From: an uncultured Prevotellaceae bacterium | Lineage (GTDB): Bacteria > Bacteroidota > Bacteroidia > Bacteroidales > Bacteroidaceae | Direction of reading: 5' to 3' | Assembly: GCA_900321425.1 (NCBI GenBank) | Contig: ONWA01000006.1 | Coordinates: 1-64,000 of the forward strand | DNA length: 64,000 bases | Shown here: piece by piece, positions 43,267-50,552 of the stretch | How positions within the stretch are numbered: position 1 is the stretch's first letter | Layout: each line of letters opens with the position of its first letter | Translations under genes and position numbers: made by a program | The notes under the pieces: model-generated | What the model saw: the letters and a program-made list of their open reading frames with translations, nothing else | What the model was told of the DNA's origin: nothing | Databases searched by the model: none

Positions 43267-45315
43267 ATGGAAAACATGATTGACCAAGAGAACAAACAGC
43301 AGTTGCAGGCATATGACCTGATTGCTAACACCAACAGTAGTTTCTTCCTCACAGGACGTGCAGGAACAGGCAAAACCACCTTTCTTCGCAAGGTGCAGAA
43401 AATGGTGGACAAGCAGTTTATCACGCTAGCTCCTACTGGTGTGGCTGCTATCCTGGCTGGTGGTGATACCATTCACTCGTTTTTTGGACTGCCGATGGAT
43501 GTCTGCACACCTGGCACAATGGGCAAGATGAGCGAGGCGAGAATCCTGACGCTTATCCATACTGACACCATTATTATCGATGAAGTGTCGATGGTGCGTT
43601 GTGACATCATTGACGCTATCGACTATACGATGCGTAAGACTTTGCGTTCGTCGCTTCCCTTTGGGGGTAAGCAGGTCATCTTTGTGGGCGATATGTTCCA
43701 GTTGCCTCCTGTGTTGAAGCAAGGAGCAGAGCACGACCTGATGCATGATCTCTATCATACAGACGACTGCTTCTTCTATAAAGCAGACGTCATCAAGCGG
43801 ATGCGTATGGTAAAGATTGAGTTCCAGAAGGTGTATCGCCAGGAGGATAAGGATTTCCTTCGTATCTTGGAGAATGTACGCCTGAACAAGACGACACCAG
43901 AGAACCTAATGCACTTGAATCATCGTGTCTGCCAGCCGACGAAGGAGGATGGGGCAGTGATTACGCTGGCTTCTCTTAACAGGACTGCTGACACCATCAA
44001 TCAGCAACGACTGGCTGCGATTGAGGCTGAGGAATACATCTACGAGGGAACTGTGACAGGTAAGTTCGAAGAGAAGCGTTTCCCTGTAGACATGACGCTA
44101 AAATTGAAGGTGGGCGCTCAGGTGATGTTCACTCGCAACGATCCACATAAGCGTTGGGTAAATGGTACCATTGGCAAGGTGACCAAATTGACGAAGGACG
44201 AGATAAAGGTGACTATTGATGGTGGAGAAACCTACGTGGTGCCAAACTGCTCGTGGGAGTCGTACAGCTATGAGTACGACAAAGATGAACGCAAAATGAA
44301 AAAGGAACTAATGGGCACTTTTACCCAGTATCCACTTCGACTGGCATGGGCCATCACTGTACACAAAAGTCAGGGTATGACGTTCAACAAGCTCTACCTT
44401 GATCTAAGCAGGGGGATGTTCGCTGCAGGTCAACTTTATGTGGCACTGAGTCGTGTACGTTCGTTGGGCGGATTGTTCCTCTCGCGTCCCATCATTCCTC
44501 AGTATGCTCATACGAGTCGTGAAGTACTGTCGTATGCCAACGACTATAATGACGAGCAGGTCATCAACAGCGAAATTGAGAGTGGTAAGGCTGTGTATCA
44601 ATTACTGGCTCATCACGACTATGATGAGGCTGCCAAGCAATACCTGATGCTGGTGCAGAAGAAGGCTGAGGCAGGTGACGTTAAGGAGGCGATGCAGCAG
44701 ACAAAGCGTTTTCTCGATACCGTGATCTGTGACGAAGAGCTCTATGGGTGTATCGAAGAGGTGCCTGTAGCGTTGATGGGGATAGACCACTGGGCACCCA
44801 AATTCCTGGTTGCTCTGTTGAGTCTCTATGCAGGCAAATATGAGCAGGCTTTGAAGTATGCTGATAGTGTGTTGGCTCAGCATCAATGCCAGGAGGCACT
44901 CTATGTGAAGTCACGCTGCTTGGCTAAACTCGAGCGGTATGCTGAGGCGGATGCTGTGAATGTGCTGATGGGTGATGTGTTCGATATGTCAACACCAGAC
45001 TGTAAGGTGCTCTACATGATTGCGATGCTTAACGAGTTGCATATTGGCGACAATGGATTGAACTTAATGCAGGAACTCATCAAGGTTAAATCCAAGTACA
45101 ATAAGGGTATCTTGTCGCTCCGCTACTTGATGAAACGTAAGGGGCTGGTGCTCGTCAAAACATCGGATGAACCTCGTGAGTTGGTGGATGACTTCAACTC
45201 GGACATCACAGAGGAGGAGTTTACTCAGAAGTTGATGACAGCTAGAGAGAAGGCTCCAAAGGCAGTAGAATACCTGCTTCGACTGATTAGGAAGCAGGAA
45301 CTCGAAGATGTCTAA
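43267..45315 (+). CDS. Pif1/RecD-type DNA helicase with TPR-like C terminus
   Basis: 682 residues from ATG 43267 (MENMIDQENKQQLQAYDLI); a start at 43249 would overlap the preceding gene. SF1B helicase core about 1-420: GRAGTGKTTF Walker A, APTGVAA, DEVSMVRCD Walker B, GDMFQLPPV, VYRQ, and C-terminal ITVHKSQGMTF and YVALSRVRS. The remaining 260 residues form TPR-like helical repeats (YEQALKYADSVLAQHQCQEA, YVKSRCLAKLERYAEADA). The TPR extension suggests a protein partner, perhaps one of the small upstream paralogues. It is the last gene of its operon. Confidence 0.88.
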   Translation: MENMIDQENKQQLQAYDLIANTNSSFFLTGRAGTGKTTFLRKVQKMVDKQFITLAPTGVAAILAGGDTIHSFFGLPMDVCTPGTMGKMSEARILTLIHTDTIIIDEVSMVRCDIIDAIDYTMRKTLRSSLPFGGKQVIFVGDMFQLPPVLKQGAEHDLMHDLYHTDDCFFYKADVIKRMRMVKIEFQKVYRQEDKDFLRILENVRLNKTTPENLMHLNHRVCQPTKEDGAVITLASLNRTADTINQQRLAAIEAEEYIYEGTVTGKFEEKRFPVDMTLKLKVGAQVMFTRNDPHKRWVNGTIGKVTKLTKDEIKVTIDGGETYVVPNCSWESYSYEYDKDERKMKKELMGTFTQYPLRLAWAITVHKSQGMTFNKLYLDLSRGMFAAGQLYVALSRVRSLGGLFLSRPIIPQYAHTSREVLSYANDYNDEQVINSEIESGKAVYQLLAHHDYDEAAKQYLMLVQKKAEAGDVKEAMQQTKRFLDTVICDEELYGCIEEVPVALMGIDHWAPKFLVALLSLYAGKYEQALKYADSVLAQHQCQEALYVKSRCLAKLERYAEADAVNVLMGDVFDMSTPDCKVLYMIAMLNELHIGDNGLNLMQELIKVKSKYNKGILSLRYLMKRKGLVLVKTSDEPRELVDDFNSDITEEEFTQKLMTAREKAPKAVEYLLRLIRKQELEDV

Positions 45316-45366
45316 AACGCATGAAAGGCAATGACGATAAAGATAACAACCTAAAACCAAACGACT

Positions 45367-45912
45367 ATGAAAACCACAAACGAAATCAATGAAAAGCAGA
45401 ACCTTATGATGGAGGTAAAGATGATGATCCGGAAACTGAGGGATTTAGGTGTGAGTGAAAAGGAGTTAGCCTCACTCATACAGACAGAACAACCCTTACT
45501 CAAGCTGACCATTAGTAGGGACTATAGACTATACCTTGGAGAACAGCGGATGGAAATCCGTATGGAACCGTTGGTAAAGGCAGTGTATCTGTTGTTCTTA
45601 CGACATCCAGAAGGAATCATCTTCAAGAATCTTCCTGATTATAGGCAGGAGTTGACAAGAATCTATTCAGATGTCAGACCTTGGGGGCTGACAGACAGAG
45701 CGCTACAGAGTATTGAGGATGTCACGAATCCGATGCTAAACTCTATCAACGAGAAGTGTGCTCGAATAAGAAAGGCTTTTTCTGAACAACTCCCCAAAAG
45801 CGTTGCAAGATACTACTCCATTTCTGGAAAAAGAGGTGAGGTAAAAAAAATAGATCTCGTTCGAGCCAACGTGGTTTGGAAGTGCAAAATGCCAACTTCA
45901 CAAGGCTTGTGA
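45367..45912 (+). CDS. Unknown protein with winged-helix-like domain, paralogue of the 48473 gene
   Basis: 181 residues. Residues about 50-125 (LTISRDYRLYLGEQ; VKAVYLLFLRHPEGIIFKNL; YRQELTRIYS; NSINEKCARIRKAF) closely match the product at 48473. The alternation 'KAVYLLFLRHPEGI' is like the alpha2-turn of winged-helix domains in response regulators, hence the suggestion of DNA binding, but this is inference. It starts 51 bp after the Pif1 gene. The end is AT-rich and basic (KRGEVKKIDLVRA). Confidence 0.6.
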   Translation: MKTTNEINEKQNLMMEVKMMIRKLRDLGVSEKELASLIQTEQPLLKLTISRDYRLYLGEQRMEIRMEPLVKAVYLLFLRHPEGIIFKNLPDYRQELTRIYSDVRPWGLTDRALQSIEDVTNPMLNSINEKCARIRKAFSEQLPKSVARYYSISGKRGEVKKIDLVRANVVWKCKMPTSQGL

Positions 45913-45946
45913 AGCAAAATAGCTTGGTAGCAAAGATAAAAGTGAG

Positions 45947-45954
45947 TATCTTTG
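45947..45954 (+). promoter_or_regulatory. -7 box (TATCTTTG) upstream of the 45982 small reading frame
   Basis: An exact TAnnTTTG match with TTG at 45924-45926, 20 bp upstream. The first ATG lies 28 bp further on. Confidence 0.65.
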
Positions 45955-45981
45955 CCAATACTATTTATTTTTAATAATGAG

Positions 45982-46077
45982 ATGATGAAAAGACAACATT
46001 TATTTAGAGAAGTTAATAAGGCGAACCAGCGGTGGGCTGAAGGAAAACGTAAGAAGATGACTGGCGATAAAAAATAG
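45982..46077 (+). CDS. 31-residue basic peptide or leader peptide
   Basis: ATG 45982 (second ATG at 45985) to TAG 46077. The product starts MMKRQHLFREVNKANQRWAE and ends in a basic tail (KRKKMTGDKK). It sits directly between the promoter at 45947 and the ATG at 46078, with no gap between stop and start, so it is either a real short gene translationally coupled to the next or an upstream leader peptide. No known family. Confidence 0.45.
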   Translation: MMKRQHLFREVNKANQRWAEGKRKKMTGDKK

Positions 46078-47106
46078 ATGACGATGAAAGAGGTAAAACC
46101 AAGGCGTAACAAACCGATTGCTCAGCTGATAAAGAACTATCGGGATAAGAAGAGCGGTAAGGTTTCTGCTGCGCGGAATGAGATACAATGGCGATTTGAC
46201 GCGTTGGACTGGAGGCATCAGAAACAGATATTGCCTGACTTCTTGCGCTCGGGCAAGGGAGATAGGAACTGGGCCAGCAGACAGATGTTTACGCACTGGG
46301 ACGATTCGTTTATTCCTGTCGTTAAGGAGATTTGGGAGCAATACCATGAGACGCCTTTGTCTTGGGTCGTTATCCGTTATCTGCCGATTGATTATATTAA
46401 GGCCAATATGGATGTGCTGAGTGCAGGAAGGAACTACTTCTTTATCTGCAAGAGACTGATTAATGATAGCGAGTTCCGTGTAGACAAAGAGCGTTTGTAT
46501 GAGTCGGACTATCTTAGCCTGATGATACTAAAGAAATGTGAGATATGGCCCGCAATGGTATGGGGGCTGTTTTATACTCAAATGAGAAAGATATGCTTGG
46601 GTGAGTATAAGACACATATCAGTGATTTGACGTTTTACTCAGAGCGTGGGACAACTCTGATTTCTATTTTCAATTGCTCGATTGTAAAATCCATATTACG
46701 GACTATTGAACATGATCTGCACATGTTCGAAATCTATAAGCAGTTGAATGAATGGATTGATAGGGTTTCAAAGGCTGTGATGAAGTCTCGCGAATGGTTT
46801 CTGATAAAGAATTATGACTTGCCATATATGATTCCTGAAAAAATGGGACTTATACTGATGAGAAAATACTGCTATGAGCATCTGGAAGTGTCGTTTAGGA
46901 TAAAGGGAGTATCCGTTGATACGCGGCAATTGGATGAATTGTTGAAAAAGCTGGAGGTAATAGACTCTTTAGGAAGAACCAAGGATGAGCTGGAAGAAAA
47001 AGGGATGTTTACACCTTCTCTTATAAATCTAATTCATAGTTTTGATTTAGTGAAGACAGATGAATGTCCATTCAAGCTTAGAGAACTATCTGCGGCTGAT
47101 GCTTGA
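46078..47106 (+). CDS. Hypothetical protein, 342 residues
   Basis: The product is basic at the N terminus (EVKPRRNKPIAQLIKNYRDK) and then largely helical, with many aromatic residues (WRFDALDWRHQKQI; RQMFTHWDDSFIPVVKEIWE; LSWVVIRYLPIDYI). No signal peptide, membrane segment or catalytic motif is recognised. It is preceded by a 31-residue reading frame on the same transcript and followed, after 156 bp, by an FtsZ paralogue with its own promoter. It could belong to the same mobile or accessory group as the Pif1 and FtsZ-like genes. Confidence 0.6.
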   Translation: MTMKEVKPRRNKPIAQLIKNYRDKKSGKVSAARNEIQWRFDALDWRHQKQILPDFLRSGKGDRNWASRQMFTHWDDSFIPVVKEIWEQYHETPLSWVVIRYLPIDYIKANMDVLSAGRNYFFICKRLINDSEFRVDKERLYESDYLSLMILKKCEIWPAMVWGLFYTQMRKICLGEYKTHISDLTFYSERGTTLISIFNCSIVKSILRTIEHDLHMFEIYKQLNEWIDRVSKAVMKSREWFLIKNYDLPYMIPEKMGLILMRKYCYEHLEVSFRIKGVSVDTRQLDELLKKLEVIDSLGRTKDELEEKGMFTPSLINLIHSFDLVKTDECPFKLRELSAADA

Positions 47107-47212
47107 CAACTTCTTCAGAACTGTAAGGAAACTGGAGTTGGATATAGAGAAAATAAGACTACAGGAATGTGAACGATAACTCAAAGGATAGTCTGCAAGC
47201 CTTGCAAGAATT

Positions 47213-47242
47213 TTTGATTCTTAAAAATATTGTTTATTTTTG
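47213..47242 (+). promoter_or_regulatory. Promoter of the FtsZ-like gene
   Basis: TTTG at 47213-47216 and TATTTTTG at 47235-47242, 18 bp between the boxes, with ATG 47263 shortly after. Confidence 0.65.
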
Positions 47243-47262
47243 CATACAAAAAATAGAAGGGT

Positions 47263-48471
47263 ATGGAAGATGGTCTCATTGATTTTGGTCCTGTAAAGGA
47301 TAAGATGCAAGGCATTATTAAGGTGATTGGTGTAGGTGGAGGAGGGTGTAATGCCGTTAGGAATATGAATGACGAGAAAATTCCTGGTGTTACTTTTGCT
47401 GTGTGCAATACGGATAGTAAATCGTTGGCTCCATCACCAGTGCCAACGAAGATTCTTTTGGGAGAGGGCCTTGGAGCAGGTGGGAAACCTGAAATCGGAC
47501 GTTCAGAAGCAGAAAAGAATATTGACGATATCGAGAAACTGCTGAGTGACGGTACTAAGATGGTATTTATTACTGCCAGCATGGGTGGAGGTACAGGAAC
47601 GGGCTCTGCTCCTGTGGTTGCCAGCGTTGCCAAGAAAATGGGTATGTTGACTATTGGTATTGTTACGATACCTTTCTATTTCGAAAAGAAGCAGAAAATT
47701 ATTCGCGCATTGAAAGGTGTAGACGAGATGAGAAAGAATGTGGACGCTATTCTTATCATCAATAATGAGCGACTCTGTGATGTGTATGGGGATACACCTA
47801 TCTCTGTCAAAGATTCGTTTGCAAGGGCTGATAATATTCTAAAGGATGCGGTTGTTGGCATTTCGGAGCTGATAACGGTAAATAGTAATGGCGGCATTGA
47901 TCTTGACTTTCGCGATGTGGAGACTACTATGCGCGATGGTGGCGGAGCTATTATGGCGATGGGAAGAGCAAAGGGCGAAAAACGTGTAGAGAAGGCGATA
48001 CAAAATGCATTGAACTCGCCATTGCTCTATGGTAATGATATCAGTCATGCTAAGAAGATTCTTTTTAATATCTACTCCAGCGATGAGGCTCCTATTATGG
48101 TGCCTGAGATGCAGGAGATAGATGAATTCTTCGATAGCCTGAATCCTAATATCGATGTGATTTGGGGTATATCGACTGATAATTCTATTGGTGAGGATGC
48201 CAAGGTGACAATCCTGGCAACTGGCATGGAGGAACCGGATGCTGTTGAGGAGGGCATGAAAGATGATGCTTACTATGAAAGTATGATACCTCAGCTCTAT
48301 AAACCTATCCCCAAACAACCAGAGGAACCTGTAGAGGATCCTGTTTTTGAGGTTGAGGTGGCTCCTGAACCAGAACCGCCAATCATTAAGGAAACACCAA
48401 AACCAGAATCTACAATTAGGAATAAATTTACGAGTTGGCTCAATAGTATTATTCAAGATACGGAAGAATAG
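47263..48471 (+). CDS. Divergent FtsZ paralogue (tubulin/FtsZ GTPase)
   Basis: 402 residues. GTP-binding domain with [15 protein letters not shown], the tubulin signature [10 protein letters not shown] and [11 protein letters not shown]; the synergy loop reads IDLDFRDV, keeping both aspartates but with Asp where standard FtsZ has Asn. The C-terminal part includes a proline/glutamate-rich linker and ends [18 protein letters not shown], a possible amphipathic helix, not the usual FtsA-binding tail. It is not in a cell-wall/division gene cluster, so it is probably a second FtsZ forming accessory filaments. The next gene starts 1 bp after the stop. Confidence 0.85.
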   Translation: MEDGLIDFGPVKDKMQGIIKVIGVGGGGCNAVRNMNDEKIPGVTFAVCNTDSKSLAPSPVPTKILLGEGLGAGGKPEIGRSEAEKNIDDIEKLLSDGTKMVFITASMGGGTGTGSAPVVASVAKKMGMLTIGIVTIPFYFEKKQKIIRALKGVDEMRKNVDAILIINNERLCDVYGDTPISVKDSFARADNILKDAVVGISELITVNSNGGIDLDFRDVETTMRDGGGAIMAMGRAKGEKRVEKAIQNALNSPLLYGNDISHAKKILFNIYSSDEAPIMVPEMQEIDEFFDSLNPNIDVIWGISTDNSIGEDAKVTILATGMEEPDAVEEGMKDDAYYESMIPQLYKPIPKQPEEPVEDPVFEVEVAPEPEPPIIKETPKPESTIRNKFTSWLNSIIQDTEE

Positions 48472-48472
48472 T

Positions 48473-49054
48473 ATGCTACAGACAGGGAAAACACTGGATG
48501 AAATAGCTAACGAACTTTCTTCGTTGGTAAAGGAACTCGTTGATGTAGGACGTAAAGACCTGTTGCTGCGTGCTATTGGTGTGCCACTTCTTGAAGAACT
48601 CCGTATCGAGGCAGCAAAGGCCCGACTAAGTCGTCTTTTAATCACTAAAGACTATCGCTTCCTGCTTATCGATTATGATAACAAAGAGGTTGTAATGAAT
48701 CCTGTTCATAAGGCTGTTTATCTGCTATTTCTTCATCATCCGGAAGGAATTGAGTTCAAGAAATTATGCAATTATAGAGATGAGTTACAAGGCTATTATT
48801 TGGCCACAGCCCGATTGATGGATAAACAAACCATTAGTGATAGTATTGATATGCTTGTTGATCCACTCAACAATTCTATTAACGAGAAATGCTCAAGAAT
48901 AAAGAGTGTTTTTCTCAGTATGATGGATCAATACACTGCAAACTTTTACATTGTCAGCAGTCATACCCAAAAACATATCGTGGGATCTAGCAGAATATGG
49001 TACGAGCGACTGAAGGTCATCACTCTTCCTCGCGACTTAGTTGTCTGGGAATAA
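48473..49054 (+). CDS. Unknown protein with winged-helix-like domain, co-transcribed with the FtsZ paralogue
   Basis: 193 residues from ATG 48473; an open frame upstream lies inside the FtsZ-like gene. The core (LLITKDYRFLLIDYD; HKAVYLLFLHHPEGIEFKKL; YRDELQGYYL; NNSINEKCSRIKSVF) is clearly paralogous to the 45367 product. Helical N terminus (LDEIANELSSLVKELVDVGR). The close spacing suggests coupled expression, perhaps as a regulator or partner of the FtsZ-like filament. Ends convergently with the potassium channel gene. Confidence 0.65.
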   Translation: MLQTGKTLDEIANELSSLVKELVDVGRKDLLLRAIGVPLLEELRIEAAKARLSRLLITKDYRFLLIDYDNKEVVMNPVHKAVYLLFLHHPEGIEFKKLCNYRDELQGYYLATARLMDKQTISDSIDMLVDPLNNSINEKCSRIKSVFLSMMDQYTANFYIVSSHTQKHIVGSSRIWYERLKVITLPRDLVVWE

Positions 49055-49090
49055 AATCACATTCGCAAAGATGCCATTTCTCACGCCAAT

Positions 49091-49183
49091 CAGCCTCTAA
49101 GCAGCTTCTAGCCTCCTTCTAGCCTCCTTCTAGCCTGCTCCTAGGCTCCTCCTAGGCTCCTCCACGGAGGAGCTTAGAGGTTG
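49091..49183. repeat. Six tandem 11-bp units inside a 12-bp inverted repeat
   Basis: Outer arms at 49091-49102 and 49172-49183 pair over 12 bp with one G-U. Between them are six 11-bp units (49105-49170): CTTCTAGCCTC twice, CTTCTAGCCTG, CTCCTAGGCTC twice, CTCCACGGAGG. The sequence lies between the converging 48473 and 49225 genes. It would make a long, stable structure in RNA from either strand, and may serve as a bidirectional terminator. Confidence 0.8.
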
Positions 49184-49224
49184 GGATGTAGCTCGCTGAA
49201 TGATGAGTAAGTTTTCTGTCTGAC

Positions 49225-50040
49225 TTATAACTTCTCACCGCATTGTGAGCAGTAGTGGTCCTTCTTGCGGATTTTGGCATCGCAGCGAGGGCAGTGACCA
49301 TCCTTGGGCTTTTCCTGCGTCTCGTCGATGATGGTAGCCGTTACGATACCTGTAGGAACGGCGATGATGGTGTAACCCAACAGCATGACGAAGGCTGAGA
49401 GCAAGCGGCCAATAGGAGTGACAGGGGTGATGTCGCCATAACCCACCGTCGTCATTGTGACAATCGCCCAATAGACCGATGTGCCCAGGTCGGTGAACTG
49501 CGTACCAGGTCGTCCACTCTCCACCATGAACATGAGTGTGCCCAGACAGGTGACGAGTATCAGTACAAACAGGAAATAGACGGCTATCTTGGTGAGACTC
49601 TTACGCAAGGAGTGCATCAGCACATAACCCTCATTGAGGAAGCTGAACAGCTTGAAGACACGGAAGATGCGGATGAAGCGAATCGAACGCAACAGGATCA
49701 TGTAGCGCGCATTCGGCAATAGATAGGAAAGGTAGGGCGGTAAGGTGGCCAACAGGTCGATGATGCCGAAGAAGCTGAAGATGTAATCGCGTGGGCGAGG
49801 GGAGCAGTAGACACGTGCGATATACTCTACCGTAAAGAAGAAGGTGAGGACGTATTCCAGAATCTCCAGCACAAACTGGAAGGTGTGCGCCAGTGTCGGA
49901 ATGGTCTCGATGAACGAGATAATGATACTCAGCGAGATGGCAACCATCAACGCGATGTCGAACAGTCGACCGGCAGGGGTGTCGGCTTCGAAGATGATGT
50001 TATAGAGTTCTTCTTTCTCCAGCCAATGGGGTTTCTTCAT
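49225..50040 (-). CDS. Voltage-gated-type potassium channel with C-terminal zinc ribbon
   Basis: 271 residues. Six membrane helices in voltage-gated layout: S4-like segment with regular arginines (LLRSIRFIRIFRVFKLF), pore helix and selectivity filter TVGYGD, and S6. The C terminus holds a double CxxC zinc ribbon (CPRCDAKIRK; CSQCGEKL), present in some bacterial channels of this type. It conducts K+ across the inner membrane. It is the last gene of the minus-strand operon, 18 bp after the C_GCAxxG_C_C gene. Confidence 0.92.
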   Translation of the reverse strand: MKKPHWLEKEELYNIIFEADTPAGRLFDIALMVAISLSIIISFIETIPTLAHTFQFVLEILEYVLTFFFTVEYIARVYCSPRPRDYIFSFFGIIDLLATLPPYLSYLLPNARYMILLRSIRFIRIFRVFKLFSFLNEGYVLMHSLRKSLTKIAVYFLFVLILVTCLGTLMFMVESGRPGTQFTDLGTSVYWAIVTMTTVGYGDITPVTPIGRLLSAFVMLLGYTIIAVPTGIVTATIIDETQEKPKDGHCPRCDAKIRKKDHYCSQCGEKL

Positions 50041-50058
50041 ACGCTCTGTGATTCTTGG

Positions 50059-50550
50059 TTAGGTGTTATCGTGAGTCTCTTTGTTTTTCAGATACTCAGC
50101 GAAGATGCGGGCGGCACTCTCTACCTTAGCAACACAAGGACGCGTCTTGTAGTATTCAGCTGTGCGAGCAGAGGCGACGTAGCTGTTGGTGGCTTTCTCA
50201 TAACCTTTCAGGCCGAGAATCTCAGCACAGATGAGGCTGCCATTGTCTGCCTTGGACTTAGCCAGCAGGTCCTGCACCACCTTATAACAGGCAGATTTCC
50301 CCTCGCGGTCGCTGCCCTCCGTCTGTCCACAATCCAGTCCTACGAGTATGACGATGCCTGAGACGGCACCACACATCATCCGCATACGGCCCACGCCACC
50401 ACCAAAACCGGCAGCGATACGCTTGGCCATCGTCTCATCCAAGCCATAGAGGTCGGAAAAGGCTGCCACCACACTTTGGCAGCAGCCATATCCGGCCATG
50501 AAATGATCAACTGCGCGCTGAATGCGCTCGTCTAATTCACGATCTGTCAT
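50059..50550 (-). CDS. C_GCAxxG_C_C family protein (possible redox protein)
   Basis: 163 residues with the family pattern: GYGCCQSVV, GGGVGRMRMMCGAVSG, DCGQTEG, KSACYKVVQDLL, LICAEILGL. The five or more cysteines are thought to bind metal or take part in redox chemistry; the exact function is not established. It lies 2 bp after the EtfA-dehydrogenase fusion and before the channel, so it is probably co-transcribed with the electron-transfer genes. Confidence 0.85.
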   Translation of the reverse strand: MTDRELDERIQRAVDHFMAGYGCCQSVVAAFSDLYGLDETMAKRIAAGFGGGVGRMRMMCGAVSGIVILVGLDCGQTEGSDREGKSACYKVVQDLLAKSKADNGSLICAEILGLKGYEKATNSYVASARTAEYYKTRPCVAKVESAARIFAEYLKNKETHDNT

Positions 50551-50552
50551 AT

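Noticed and set aside
47263..48471. Housekeeping ftsZ of a division cluster
   Set aside because: No ftsA, ftsQ or mur genes are adjacent, and the synergy loop and C-terminal tail differ from the standard protein.
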